In this document: one piece after another, positions 33,325 through 42,653 of the stretch
Position numbering within the stretch: the first letter of the stretch is position 1
Layout of the letters: each line of letters opens with the position of its first letter
Assembly (NCBI RefSeq): GCF_014192415.1
Contig: NZ_JACHXY010000001.1
Span: 620,001 to 684,000, forward strand
Direction of reading: 5' to 3'
DNA from: Microbacterium proteolyticum
Lineage (GTDB): Bacteria; Actinomycetota; Actinomycetes; Actinomycetales; Microbacteriaceae
DNA length: 64,000 nt
Position numbers and translations under genes: made by a program
Notes under the pieces: model-generated
Databases searched by the model: none
What the model saw: only the letters and a program-made list of their open reading frames with translations
Told to the model about the DNA's origin: nothing

Positions 33325-34368
33325 ATGCCGTACGACATTCCGGCGCCCATGCTGGCGAAGTCGGTGCCCGAAGTACCCGAGCACGCCAAGGTCGCCGGCG
33401 GCTTCAGTTATGAACCAAAGTGGGACGGCTTCCGTGCCCTCGTGTCGTGGGACGGCACCGAGGTCGAGATCGGCAGCCGCGGCGCCAAGCCGCTCACCCG
33501 CTACTTTCCCGAGCTGGTCGACGCGTTCGCCGAGATCCTGCCCGAGCCGTGCCTCATCGACGGCGAGGTCGTCGTCGCGCGCGGCGAGCCGGGTGCGCAG
33601 CGCCTCGACTGGGAGGCCCTTTCGCAGCGCATCCACCCCGCGGCCTCCCGCGTGACCATGCTGTCGGAGCAGACGCCGGCCATGTTCATCGCCTTCGACC
33701 TGCTCGCGCGCGGCGAGCGCGACCTGCAGGCGGAGCCGTTCTCGGAGCGACGCGCGCAGCTCGAAGAGATGCTGGGGGCCGTCCCGCACCCCGTGCATGT
33801 CACCCGCACCACCGCCGACCCCGATCTCGCCCGCCGGTGGCTCGCCGAGTTCGAGGGGGCGGGCCTCGACGGCGTCATCGCCAAGCCGCTCGCGCAGCCG
33901 TACGCGCCCAACAAGCGCACGATGTTCAAGATCAAGCACGCCCGCACCGCCGACGTGGTCGCCCTGGGCTATCGCATCCACAAGTCAGGCGAGGGTGTCG
34001 GTTCGCTGCTCGTCGGGCTTTACGACGCCGAGGGCCGCCTGCATGGCGTCGGGGGCGTCTCAGCCTGGACCGACAAGCGACGCAAAGAGCTGATCGACGA
34101 GCTCGCTCCTCTCGTCGAACGCGATGCCGAGGGCGACGCCGTCGTCGGAGAGACCGACCGCTCGCGCTTCTCGGCGTCCAAAGACGTGTCGTTCGTGCGC
34201 CTGCGCCCCGAACTCGTGCTCGAGGTGCGCTACGACCAGCTCGAGGGCATGCGTTTCCGGCACACGGTGCAGTTCGACCGGTGGCGCCCCGACCGCGACG
34301 CGCACTCGTGCACCTTCGCGCAACTCGAGACGGTGAGTTCCTACGACCTGGGCGGCGTACTCGACTGA
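33325..34368 (+). CDS. ATP-dependent DNA ligase, LigC-like
   Basis: 347 residues, the size of compact LigC-type ligases: adenylation domain plus OB-fold. The nucleotide-binding lysine is Lys32 in EPKWDGFRALV (motif I). Further motifs are IDGEVVV (motif III region), MFIAFDLLARG, GLDGVIAKPLAQPY (motif IV) and FKIKHARTADVVALGY (motif V). The C-terminal OB part runs from about 220 to 347. It seals nicks using ATP, probably in repair. It is co-transcribed with the AI-2E gene and converges on a LigD-type polymerase gene, a pairing also seen for mycobacterial LigC. Confidence 0.9.
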   Translation: MPYDIPAPMLAKSVPEVPEHAKVAGGFSYEPKWDGFRALVSWDGTEVEIGSRGAKPLTRYFPELVDAFAEILPEPCLIDGEVVVARGEPGAQRLDWEALSQRIHPAASRVTMLSEQTPAMFIAFDLLARGERDLQAEPFSERRAQLEEMLGAVPHPVHVTRTTADPDLARRWLAEFEGAGLDGVIAKPLAQPYAPNKRTMFKIKHARTADVVALGYRIHKSGEGVGSLLVGLYDAEGRLHGVGGVSAWTDKRRKELIDELAPLVERDAEGDAVVGETDRSRFSASKDVSFVRLRPELVLEVRYDQLEGMRFRHTVQFDRWRPDRDAHSCTFAQLETVSSYDLGGVLD

Positions 34369-34425
34369 TCGCAGACGCCCTGTTCTGGTCGGATCCCCGT
34401 CGTCATGGCACGGGAACGCGCTGCC

Positions 34426-35454
34426 TCACCCCGACGCGGGGTTCTTCGCCCTCGACGGCTGCACGCGCGGCGGCTCCCCGGGCATCTTCGGGAACTCGGG
34501 AGGGAAGGGCAGTTCGCCGAGGCCGTCGTCGAGGTCGCGCTGCCACCACTCGAGCAGTGTGTCGACGCGTCCCGGCTTCTCGGAGAACCCCGCCCACGGA
34601 TCGCCGACGGACGCCAGGCGCTCCGGGATCGACCGCACCGTGAACGCGAGGGGATCGAGACCGTCGAGTTCGTCCCACGACACCGGCGTCGACACGGTCG
34701 CGGTGGGCAGTGCGCGCGGCGAGTAGGCCCCCGCCATCGTGCGGTCGCGGTTCGCCTGATTGAAGTCGACGAAGATGCGCTCCCCGCGCTCCTCCTTCCA
34801 CCAGTTGGTGGTCACGGCATCCGGCATCCGTCGCTCGAGCTCCCGCGCCGCGGCGATGACCGCGTGCCGCACGTCGAGGAACTCGTGCGTGGGCTCGATC
34901 GGGCAGAACACGTGCAGGCCGCGGTTGCCGCTGGTCTTGATCCACGCCTCCAGATCAGCCTCCCGCAGCACGGCCCGCAGTTCGTGCGCAGCGACCACCG
35001 CCTCGGCGATCCCCGTGCCCGGCTGCGGATCCAGGTCGATGCGCAACTCGACCGGGTGGTCGGGGTCGCTCGCGAGCGAGGCCCACGGGTGGAAGACGAT
35101 GGTGTTCATCTGCGCCGCCCACACGGCCGAGGCGATCTCGCCGAGGAAGAGCTGTGGATGCCGACGCCCGCTGTTGTACGTCACGGTCACCGCCTCCACG
35201 AACCCGGGTGCGCCCTTCGGTGGGTTCTTCGAGAAGAACGCCTCACCGCCGACGCCCTCGGGGAAGCGCTCCAGCGACACCGGCCGATGCCCGTTCGCCG
35301 CGATGAAGGGCTCGGCGACGGCGATGAGGTACTCGGCGAGCTCGCGCTTGGTGATACCGACGTCGGGCCACAGCACGCGATCGGGGTTGGAGATGCCGAC
35401 CTCGCGGTCGCCCTCGGGGCCCGGCACGGTCAGCGTGATGCGGGGGGATGCCAT
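34426..35454 (-). CDS. LigD-type primase-polymerase domain protein (first copy)
   Basis: 342 residues, a stand-alone archaeo-eukaryotic primase-polymerase of the LigD_Pol family. The catalytic Asp pair is in ELRIDLDPQPG (Asp140, Asp142), followed by IKTSGNRGLHVFCPI and the third motif RIFVDFNQANRDRTMAGAYS. There is no ligase or phosphoesterase domain. Such enzymes add ribonucleotides or deoxynucleotides during end joining or gap repair. It converges on the LigC-type ligase gene (57 bp between the stops). A paralogue lies at 50356. No Ku gene is in this window. Confidence 0.9.
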   Translation of the reverse strand: MASPRITLTVPGPEGDREVGISNPDRVLWPDVGITKRELAEYLIAVAEPFIAANGHRPVSLERFPEGVGGEAFFSKNPPKGAPGFVEAVTVTYNSGRRHPQLFLGEIASAVWAAQMNTIVFHPWASLASDPDHPVELRIDLDPQPGTGIAEAVVAAHELRAVLREADLEAWIKTSGNRGLHVFCPIEPTHEFLDVRHAVIAAARELERRMPDAVTTNWWKEERGERIFVDFNQANRDRTMAGAYSPRALPTATVSTPVSWDELDGLDPLAFTVRSIPERLASVGDPWAGFSEKPGRVDTLLEWWQRDLDDGLGELPFPPEFPKMPGEPPRVQPSRAKNPASG

Positions 35455-35638
35455 GTCCCGACGCTAGTGCCGGGCCCGGTGCCGTGTCTGCCCGTTGCGG
35501 TGAACCCACCCGCTGCGCTCGCCGCGCGTCCCCGCGAGGGAGGGCGACTCGCGTCTCCGGGTAGCGACTCGGCGAGGCGTCGACCCCTCACGCGGGGGCC
35601 GGGTGTCCAGCCCCGGGACGTGGCATCCGCTCTCCGCC

Positions 35639-35644
35639 TACGCT
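35639..35644 (+). promoter_or_regulatory. -10 box TACGCT of the DUF1684 gene (leaderless)
   Basis: TACGCT, 6 nt, then the ATG at 35651. Confidence 0.5.
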
Positions 35645-35650
35645 CGGAAC

Positions 35651-36277
35651 ATGACCACCGCCGCCGCCCGCACCGCCCTCGACATCGCCGACTGGCGCCT
35701 GCGCGTCTTCGCGCTGTACGACGCGGTGCGCGAAGCCGACGATCCCGAGGACGCGCACGAACTTTGGCGCATCGAGCGCGACGCGCTGTTCGCGGACCAT
35801 CCCGCCACTCCCCTCCTTCCGGCGCAGCGCGAGGGGTTCGTCGGTCTGCCCCTCGCACCGTACGACGCGGCCTGGCGCTTCGAAGTGCCCCTGCTCGACG
35901 CCGACGAGGCGTCGTTCGTCGCCACCACCGGCACCGACGGCGAGGTCGGCTTCGAACGCATCGGGCGCGTGGATCTGCCCGACACGGGATCGCTGGACGT
36001 GTGGCGGCTGTCGTCCTACGGCGGCGGCTTGTTCGTTCCCGTTCGGGATGCCGCGGCCGGCCGCCCCGGCGGCACCTACGGCGGTGGGCGCTACCTGCTG
36101 GACACCGTCAAGGGCGCCGATCTCGGCCGAGGCGCGGCCCCCGACAGTCTCGTGATCGACTTCAACTTCGCGTACAACCCTTCGTGCGCGTACGACCCGA
36201 TGTGGGCGTGCCCGTTGGCTCCGGCGGGCAACGTGCTACCGGTCGCCGTGCCGGTCGGGGAGATGTACGGCGTCTGA
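35651..36277 (+). CDS. DUF1684 domain protein
   Basis: 208 residues of the DUF1684 family. Typical features are an N-terminal helix with DWRLRVFALYDAVRE, the RDALFADHPATPLLPAQREG stretch, LSSYGGGLFVPVRDAAAG, a GGRYLLDTVKGADLG turn, and the C-terminal IDFNFAYNPSCAYDPMWACP. The latter Asn/Tyr/Cys-rich box is the most conserved part of the family. It is cytoplasmic, beta-rich and of unknown function. The gene is monocistronic and leaderless. Confidence 0.88.
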   Translation: MTTAAARTALDIADWRLRVFALYDAVREADDPEDAHELWRIERDALFADHPATPLLPAQREGFVGLPLAPYDAAWRFEVPLLDADEASFVATTGTDGEVGFERIGRVDLPDTGSLDVWRLSSYGGGLFVPVRDAAAGRPGGTYGGGRYLLDTVKGADLGRGAAPDSLVIDFNFAYNPSCAYDPMWACPLAPAGNVLPVAVPVGEMYGV

Positions 36278-36510
36278 CACACGCCCGCACCGAACTCGAC
36301 GAACTCCCCCGCCTGCCCGGTCGCCGGGCCCATCATCGAGCTGAAGGGGTCCGACGCGCACGGGAGCGGGCCGAACTCGGGAGGAACTCCCCGCCTATCC
36401 CCGCTCCGCCCCTCTCGGGGCGTGAGCAGACCGATCTTGCGGAGTTTGGCCGGACCCGTGACTCGCAGCACACGGGCGACCGTCGCGTGCACAAAATCGG
36501 CCCACACGCC

Positions 36511-36545
36511 GACGGGCCGCTCCCCCGGAGAGAAAGCGGCCCGTC
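36511..36545. terminator. Hairpin terminator after the SseB-like gene
   Basis: GACGGGCCGCT and AGCGGCCCGTC form a perfect 11-bp stem with a 13-nt loop, 13 bp beyond the stop of the leftward gene at 36558. No T-run follows, as is common in GC-rich actinobacteria. It may serve the rightward DUF1684 gene as well. Confidence 0.65.
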
Positions 36546-36557
36546 GATCGTCGGGAT

Positions 36558-37715
36558 TCAGGCGGTCGGCGCGTCGTCTTCGGAGGCGGCCAGGGCGATG
36601 ACCGGTCCGAGCTCGTCGCGTCCGAGGCGGATCCATGGACCGGCCGGGTCGATCAGGATGCCGGTGAGCCCGGCATCCTGTGACAGCGCCTTGGCGAGCT
36701 GCATCGTGCGGATCGGCAGGGGCTGGTCGCCGCGGCCGAGGGCGAGCAGCTCGAGCGGGTGCGAGAACACCTCGAGGAAACGCTCGCCCGTGGCGGCCCG
36801 CGACTCCGCGACGCCCATCGGACCGCCCTCTTCGGTCTGATTCACGGCGATCCACATGGGTGCGTCGGCCACGATGGCCTCGACGACGGTGGATGCCGTG
36901 GACTCCGTCCGCACGTCGCACAGAGCCGATTTGATGCGCAGCTGCGGGTCGACCTCGGCGATCATCCGCTCGAGCAGAGCCTTCGGCAGCACCGCGCGCC
37001 CATCGGCTGCGGCGGGGTTCAGCACCATGCCGCCGTACGGGCCGTCGATGATGTGGCGCAGCAGCGTCAGCACGGGCTGGGCCATCGCCGACGTGTCGCG
37101 GTCTCCGTCGGCCTCGACGCTGGCCCGCAGGGCCATGCCGCCGCTGTAGCCGAGCACGAGCTGCTCGGCGCCGTTGTTCGCCACCGCGAGGGGCAGGTCT
37201 TTGCCCTCGGCCATCAGGGCGCGCGCGTCGCCCTTCACGCGGAGGAAGACGTGTCCCTGCAACAGCTGGCGCGCGACGTTGAGCAGCTGGGCGGGCTCGG
37301 CCTGACCGACGATCTCAGCCAGCGCGTTGCTGAGCAGCACGTTGTCGCGAAGACCCGGCATGGTCTCGGGGGCTTCCGGTGCCACCATCTCTCCGGGCTG
37401 GCGGGCCGAGGGACGCGCGGCGGTCGGCGGAGCCGACGCCTCAGCGGGAGTCTCGGGCCCCGCACCGACGCCGCGGAACGACGACATTGAGATGCCGACC
37501 GTCGGAGTCGTTTCCGCCTGCGCAGGGGTCTGAGTCGGCGTGGGGGCCTGCGCGGGGGATACGTCGTCGTCAGCAGTATTCGCCCGTGCGGCCGGAGCGG
37601 CGTCGCTCGGGCCGGCGGGGTCGACGGGCTGCTCACCCGGTTCGATCACGGTGTCGGGCCGGTCGGTCGATGCGTCGTCGGAATCGGACTTCTTGCGGCG
37701 CGAGAAAAGAGCCAT
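36558..37715 (-). CDS. SseB family protein
   Basis: 385 residues. Residues about 1-115 are a disordered acidic/proline-alanine-rich segment after a basic start, MALFSRRKKSDSDD. Two SseB-type domains follow: one begins LRDNVLLSNALAEIVGQAEP with FLRVKGDARALMAEGKDLPL, and a second starts near LLERMIAEVDPQLRIKSALC and ends with PAGPWIRLGRDELGPVIAL. The family is linked to serine or secretion phenotypes in other bacteria, but its molecular role is unclear. The promoter TAGGCT (37722-37727) lies 6 nt before the ATG (leaderless). Confidence 0.78.
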   Translation of the reverse strand: MALFSRRKKSDSDDASTDRPDTVIEPGEQPVDPAGPSDAAPAARANTADDDVSPAQAPTPTQTPAQAETTPTVGISMSSFRGVGAGPETPAEASAPPTAARPSARQPGEMVAPEAPETMPGLRDNVLLSNALAEIVGQAEPAQLLNVARQLLQGHVFLRVKGDARALMAEGKDLPLAVANNGAEQLVLGYSGGMALRASVEADGDRDTSAMAQPVLTLLRHIIDGPYGGMVLNPAAADGRAVLPKALLERMIAEVDPQLRIKSALCDVRTESTASTVVEAIVADAPMWIAVNQTEEGGPMGVAESRAATGERFLEVFSHPLELLALGRGDQPLPIRTMQLAKALSQDAGLTGILIDPAGPWIRLGRDELGPVIALAASEDDAPTA

Positions 37716-37999
37716 TGGGCAAGCCTAGCCGGGGCGCCCGCGCGGCGGCGGGTCGGGGCGGCGGTGGGCTCGTCGAACCTGTGCCCCACAACCCGCGCGT
37801 CGTGAGGAGCCACCGGGGCATAGCCGTCGCTGCCGCGCAACGTTCGCGCCCACGCCCGGAGACCGGGTCGCTCGCGCCGTCCAGTGCGTGCCCGGAGCTG
37901 CCACCTCCCGAGGCACGCACCGCACACCGGGGCGGCCGACGCCCACCCCACCGCGGCCACGCCGAGTCACCGACGAACCCAGGAGGCCGCCGAACCGCG

Positions 38000-40432
38000 C
38001 TACAGCTTCGCGATCGGCGCGATCTTGACCAGCAGCTTCTTCGGCCCGACCGTGTCGAAGCGCACGTGCGCCACGCGCTTCGCGCCCTCACCGGTCACGG
38101 CATCCACGCGTCCTTCGCCGAAGTCGTCGTGACGGATGCGGTCACCGGATGCCAGCTCCATGTCGCCGTTGTCGCGGACCTTCGCGGGGATGCGGTTGGG
38201 GAACTTGCTCGGGTCGGCCGGCGCGCGCTTGGGCAGCGGCACGAGGTCGTCTCCGTAGCGGTTGCCGCCTCCGGGCTGGCCGGGGCGGCGCCCCCGAGCG
38301 TTCAGCGCACGCGACTGCGAGCCGCCCCGGCCGTTGACGTCGCCGGGCGACTGGCGCCAGTCGATGAGGTCGGCGGGGATCTCTTGCAGGAACCGGCTCG
38401 GCATCGCCACGGTCACCTCGCCGAACTGGGCGCGGGTCATGGCCAGCGACACGTGCAGGCGCTTGCGCGCGCGGGTGATGCCGACGTAGAACAGACGCCG
38501 CTCTTCCTGCGGGCCGCCGGGTTCGTTCGCCGAGATGCGATGCGGCAGCAGGTCTTCTTCGACGCCGGTGAGGAACACCGCGTCGTACTCGAGGCCCTTG
38601 GCGGTGTGCAGCGTCATGAGCGACACCGAGCCCGACGCGTCGTCGAGGTCGTCGGCATCCGCCACGAGGGTGACCTCGGTGAGGAAGTCGATGATGGTGC
38701 CCTCGGGGTTGTTGCGAGCGAATTCGCGGGTCACCGCGACGAGTTCGTCGAGGTTCTCGAGGCGCGCCTCGTCTTGCGGGTCTTTGCTGGCGCGCAGAGC
38801 GTCGAAGTAGCCGCTCTTGTTCAACAGCAGCGTGAGTCCCTCGCTGACCGAGGTGGAGGGCGCGAGCTCTCCGGATGCCGGGAGCATGATCGCCGTCGCC
38901 TCGGTGAGCACCGCGTCGAGCTGGTCGATGGCCTTCTGCAGCTTCGGGCCGACGCCGATCTGGGCCGAATTCGCCAGGGCGTCTCGGAAGGTGATGCCGT
39001 GCTCGGCGGCGTAGCGGGCGATGGCTGTCTCGGTGACGTCGCCGATACCGCGACGCGGGCGGTTCAGGATGCGGCGCACCGCCATGCCATCGGCCGGGTT
39101 GGCGACCGCGACCAGGTAGGCGAGGGCGTCTTTAATCTCGGCGCGCTCGTAGAACTTGGTGCCGCCCATGATCTTGTAGGGCACCGCCGAGCGGATGAAG
39201 ATCTCTTCGAGCGCGCGGGACTGCGAGTTGGTGCGGTAGAACACCGCGACCCCCGAGTAGTCGACGCCCTTCTTGTGGAGCGCTTCGATCTCGTCGGCGA
39301 CGAACTGCGCCTCGTCGTGCTGCGAGTAGCCGGTGAAGCCGATGATGGGATCGCCCGCGCCGACGTCGGTCCAGAGCTTCTTGTCTTTGCGGTCGAAGTT
39401 GTTCGAGATGACCGCGTTGGCCGCCGACAGGATGTTCTGCGTGGAGCGGTAGTTCTGCTCGAGCAGCACGACCTTCGCACCCGGGTAGTCGCGCTCGAAT
39501 TCGCTGATGTTGCGGATGTCGGCGCCGCGGAACGCGTAGATCGACTGGTCGGAGTCGCCGACCACGGTGAGGGAGCCGGCATCGTCATGCGCGGGCTCCG
39601 CGTCGAAGATCATCATGCCGCCGGAGGAGAACGGTTCGGCATCCGACCCGGGGGGCCGCGTGAGCTCGTGGATGAGCGCGTACTGCGCGTGGTTGGTGTC
39701 CTGGTACTCGTCGACCAGGATGTGGCGGAACCGCTTGCGATACACGTCGGCGACCTGCGGGAACGCGCGGAAGAGGTAGACCGTCTGCGCGATGAGGTCG
39801 TCGAAGTCGAAGGCGTTGGCCCGCTGCAGCTCACGCTGGTAGGACGAGAAGATCTCGACGAAGACGCGTTCGGCCGGGTCGCTCATGTTGGCGGACCGCG
39901 CGTACGACTCGGCATCGGCCAACTCGTTCTTGAGCTTCGAGATGCGACTCTGCGTGCCGGCAGGCGTCAACCCGAACGAGTCACCCTCGTGCTCTTTCAC
40001 GAGCCGCTTGATGAGCGCGCGCGAGTCGCCGGAGTCGTAGATGGTGAACGCTTTGGTGAAACCGAACTGCTCGGCCTCGCGGCGGAGGATGCGCACGCAC
40101 GCCGAGTGGAACGTCGAGATCCACATGCCGTCGGCCTTCTGCCCGATCAGCTGGTGCACGCGCTCGCGCATCTCACCCGCGGCCTTGTTGGTGAAGGTGA
40201 TCGCGAGGATCTGGCTCGGGTATGCCTCGCGCGTGCGCAGCAGAGACGCGATGCGCCGCGTGAGCACGCTCGTTTTTCCGGAACCGGCGCCCGCGACGAT
40301 GAGCAACGCCTGGCCGCGGTACGTCACGGCCTCGCGCTGGGGACCGTTCAAACCCTCGAGGAGGTCGGCGTCGGGTCGGGCCGACGACGGCAGCGGGCCG
40401 TCGACGATGAGGGGCATGGAGGCGTCGGTCAT
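38000..40432 (-). CDS. pcrA: UvrD/PcrA-type ATP-dependent DNA helicase
   Basis: 810 residues, superfamily 1A 3'-5' helicase for repair and replication-fork processing. Motif Q/I: LNGPQREAV and AGAGSGKT (48-54). Ia: AITFTNKAAGEMRERV. II: ILVDEYQDTNHAQY. III: LTVVGDSDQSIYAFRGAD. IV: LEQNYRST. V: VSLMTLHTAKGLEYDAVFL. VI: EERRLFYVGITRARKRL. The C-terminus ends with a Tudor-like DDFGEGRVDAVTGEGAKRVA stretch typical of PcrA, which contacts RNA polymerase in other species. The start at the ATG at 40432 is preferred: TAGACT lies 10 nt upstream, and the open frame beyond lacks similarity. Confidence 0.93.
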   Translation of the reverse strand: MTDASMPLIVDGPLPSSARPDADLLEGLNGPQREAVTYRGQALLIVAGAGSGKTSVLTRRIASLLRTREAYPSQILAITFTNKAAGEMRERVHQLIGQKADGMWISTFHSACVRILRREAEQFGFTKAFTIYDSGDSRALIKRLVKEHEGDSFGLTPAGTQSRISKLKNELADAESYARSANMSDPAERVFVEIFSSYQRELQRANAFDFDDLIAQTVYLFRAFPQVADVYRKRFRHILVDEYQDTNHAQYALIHELTRPPGSDAEPFSSGGMMIFDAEPAHDDAGSLTVVGDSDQSIYAFRGADIRNISEFERDYPGAKVVLLEQNYRSTQNILSAANAVISNNFDRKDKKLWTDVGAGDPIIGFTGYSQHDEAQFVADEIEALHKKGVDYSGVAVFYRTNSQSRALEEIFIRSAVPYKIMGGTKFYERAEIKDALAYLVAVANPADGMAVRRILNRPRRGIGDVTETAIARYAAEHGITFRDALANSAQIGVGPKLQKAIDQLDAVLTEATAIMLPASGELAPSTSVSEGLTLLLNKSGYFDALRASKDPQDEARLENLDELVAVTREFARNNPEGTIIDFLTEVTLVADADDLDDASGSVSLMTLHTAKGLEYDAVFLTGVEEDLLPHRISANEPGGPQEERRLFYVGITRARKRLHVSLAMTRAQFGEVTVAMPSRFLQEIPADLIDWRQSPGDVNGRGGSQSRALNARGRRPGQPGGGNRYGDDLVPLPKRAPADPSKFPNRIPAKVRDNGDMELASGDRIRHDDFGEGRVDAVTGEGAKRVAHVRFDTVGPKKLLVKIAPIAKL

Positions 40433-40491
40433 GGCGGGATCAAGTCTAAGCGGGGCCTCCGACATCCGCCCCGGGCGCCTCGCGGCCCGAC

Positions 40492-40968
40492 TTACGGGCG
40501 CGTCTCGCCCGCCGCACCCGATGACAGCAGCGACTGCGCGCGCGAGAAGTGCTCGGCATCCACCGACACGTCCCACCGCTCGGCCTCGAAGCCCTGCACC
40601 GACGAGAAGTCCCGACGGCCGCCGGTGAACGCGTGGCCGGCGAAGCCGAACACGGCGCCCCACACCGCACCGAGCACGAGTCCTATCAGCAGCAGCCCGA
40701 GGAAACCGCCCGGGCTGAGCAGTCCTATGAGCACGCCGATCATCAGGCCGAACCACGCGCCCGACGCCGCACCGAGACCTGCCGCGCGACCCCGCGTCAT
40801 CCGCCCCGTGATCTGCTCGACGATGCGTACGTCGTGCCCGACGATCGCGGTGTGCTCGACGGGGAACCCGGCGTCGGAGAGACGATCGACGGCGGCCTGC
40901 GCCCCCGTGTAGTCGCTGAAGCTCGACAGGACACGGCGTTCCGGCGTGGCGCGGGTGACGTCAGACAT
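40492..40968 (-). CDS. General stress protein 17M-like membrane protein (YflT-like)
   Basis: 158 residues. The N-terminal ~65 residues fit the YflT/general-stress-17M fold (RRVLSSFSDYTGAQAAVDRL, GFPVEHTAIVGHDVRIVEQI). A glycine-rich double-helix hairpin (about 78-118: FGLMIGVLIGLLSPGG, LIGLVLGAVWGAVFGFAGHA) embeds in or packs on the membrane. The C-terminal tail is short. An AGGGAAGGAACC site precedes the ATG at 40968. Actinobacterial homologues are stress-induced. It stands alone beside pcrA. Confidence 0.8.
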   Translation of the reverse strand: MSDVTRATPERRVLSSFSDYTGAQAAVDRLSDAGFPVEHTAIVGHDVRIVEQITGRMTRGRAAGLGAASGAWFGLMIGVLIGLLSPGGFLGLLLIGLVLGAVWGAVFGFAGHAFTGGRRDFSSVQGFEAERWDVSVDAEHFSRAQSLLSSGAAGETRP

Positions 40969-41109
40969 GATGGGTTCCTTCCCTCGGTGAATCCACGCTA
41001 GACGCGGCGGGTCATGCGCAGAGGGCGCTTGCGCGCCGTTCGACACCCGGATAGGCGACCCCCTGTCAAACCACGGATACCACCCAGCCGCGGCCGCGAT
41101 GATGGACCC

Positions 41110-41517
41110 ATGCGCTTGATCCTCAACATCCTGTGGTTGGTCCTGTCGGGCTTCTGGCTCTTCCTCGGTTATCTCGCCGCGGGCGTCGTGCTGTGCATCC
41201 TCATCATCACGATCCCGTGGGGTATCGCCTCGTTCCGCATCGGGTTCTACGCGCTGTGGCCGTTCGGACGCGAGACCGTCTCGAAGTCGACCTCGGGCCT
41301 CGGCTCGCTCCTCGGCAACATCGTGTGGGTCGTCCTCGCCGGGTGGTGGCTGGCACTCGGTCACATCTTCACGGGACTGCTGCTGTGCGTGACGATCATC
41401 GGCATCCCGCTGGGCATCGCCAACTTCAAGCTCGTGCCCGTATCGCTGATGCCGTTGGGCACCGAGGTGCGCGAGATCCGCCGCGGCGGACCGTTCGACA
41501 ACACGCTCGGACGCTGA
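41110..41517 (+). CDS. YccF domain (DUF307) inner-membrane protein
   Basis: 135 residues made of two repeats of the YccF motif. The first is MRLILNILWLVLSGFWLFLG with CILIITIPWGIASFRIGFYA; the second is NIVWVVLAGWWLALGHIFTG with CVTIIGIPLGIANFKLVPVS. Each repeat gives a pair of membrane helices ending in an IPxGIAxF amphipathic turn. It is a small inner-membrane protein of unknown function, widespread in bacteria. GATGAT plus 6 nt before the ATG suggests a leaderless mRNA. Confidence 0.88.
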   Translation: MRLILNILWLVLSGFWLFLGYLAAGVVLCILIITIPWGIASFRIGFYALWPFGRETVSKSTSGLGSLLGNIVWVVLAGWWLALGHIFTGLLLCVTIIGIPLGIANFKLVPVSLMPLGTEVREIRRGGPFDNTLGR

Positions 41518-41533
41518 CCGCGGGGGCGACGCG

Positions 41534-41626
41534 CCCGGGCGCCGAGCGTCGAACGTGATGCGACCAGACGATCGGGCGGCGAGCATCGCCCACGAGTCGG
41601 ACCAGACGATCGGGCGCCGAGCTTCG
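41534..41626 (+). repeat. Short direct repeats in the spacer
   Basis: GACCAGACGATCGGGCG occurs at 41562-41578 and again at 41600-41616, each followed by a (G/C)CGAGC(A/T)TCG tail. A third CGGGCGCCGAGCGTCG tail lies at 41536. The period is about 38 bp. Confidence 0.65.
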
Positions 41627-41630
41627 TCCC

Positions 41631-42566
41631 TCAGCGCGCCCGGCTGGAGCTGCGCGTCGGCAGAGCGAGTACCGTCCCGATCACCGCGACCACCACGCCG
41701 ACCACCGTCGTCGCCGTGACGATCTCGATCGGGAACGATCCGTCGCGCGCGCCGGCCAGGCGCGCGAGATCCCACGGCAGGATGCCGATCTGGTCGTTCC
41801 AGGAACGTACAGCGTCGCGCGCCCCCACCACCGCGATGGTCGCCGCGGGAAGCGCCGACGCCACCCCGACCCCGGCGAGCGCGATGCCCACCGCTCGGCG
41901 CGGGCCGATCTGCGCGGAGAGAGACCACCCCGCGACCACGAAGACCCATGCCACCAGGGCGAACGCCACCGTCAGGTAGAGCACACGCAGGACGGGTGAG
42001 GACCACACTTCCGGCCAGACGCCGGCGGGTCCCGAGAACGACACCGCGAGCAGCGCGACAACGCACCGCAGCACGATGGCACCTCCGACCGCGGCGATGA
42101 TGGGCCACGGCGACCGGCGTCCGAGCAGCAAGCGCACGGCGACGGCGAACACCAGCCAGCTCGCGACGGCCAGCGCCTCACTCCAGAGACCGTCGCGCGG
42201 GGTCTGGACCACACGTGTGGCGACGAGGATGCCACCGGGGACGATGATCATGAGCCACCGGTCGAGCGGAAGCAGACCGAGACTGGACTCACGCGCCCGC
42301 CACGGTCTCGTCGAGGCGACCCAGGTGGCGCGAGCGGCAGCGGCTCCCGGGCGACGCACGAGCCGGGTGCGGGCGGAGATCATGCCGATCCCGACCCAGA
42401 CGACCCCCAGCAGCAGCAGGAGGCGGGCGACCCACTCGGTCGTCGGACCGACCGCCCTCGGCTCCCGGGCCAATGGATCGATCGCGACAGCGACGACCGC
42501 GCCGGAGAGGAGGAGCACAGCAGCGACGCCCAGGGCCAGGATGCCTCGCCCCGCCGCCGTCGCCAT
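41631..42566 (-). CDS. Multi-pass membrane protein of unknown function
   Basis: 311 residues with about eight hydrophobic segments beginning GILALGVAAVLLLSGAVVAV and ending VGVVVAVIGTVLALPTRSSS. A basic cytoplasmic loop (about 62-95, RTRLVRRPGAAAARATW) follows the second helix. No family motif is recognised. The gene is probably leaderless (TAACGT at 42573-42578, 6 nt, ATG). It is monocistronic. Confidence 0.65.
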   Translation of the reverse strand: MATAAGRGILALGVAAVLLLSGAVVAVAIDPLAREPRAVGPTTEWVARLLLLLGVVWVGIGMISARTRLVRRPGAAAARATWVASTRPWRARESSLGLLPLDRWLMIIVPGGILVATRVVQTPRDGLWSEALAVASWLVFAVAVRLLLGRRSPWPIIAAVGGAIVLRCVVALLAVSFSGPAGVWPEVWSSPVLRVLYLTVAFALVAWVFVVAGWSLSAQIGPRRAVGIALAGVGVASALPAATIAVVGARDAVRSWNDQIGILPWDLARLAGARDGSFPIEIVTATTVVGVVVAVIGTVLALPTRSSSRAR

Positions 42567-42653
42567 GCACTTACGTTACCCGTCGCGCCTAGCGGCCCCG
42601 ACCGCACCACCCGCACGTGCGCTCGGCGCGACGAGGCGATTCGACGGGCGCGC

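Noticed and set aside
37379..40912. 1177-codon rightward open frame, the longest in the window
   Set aside because: Antisense to the SseB-like gene and the UvrD/PcrA helicase; composition is shadow-like (His/Asp/Arg/Val-rich) and there are no motifs.
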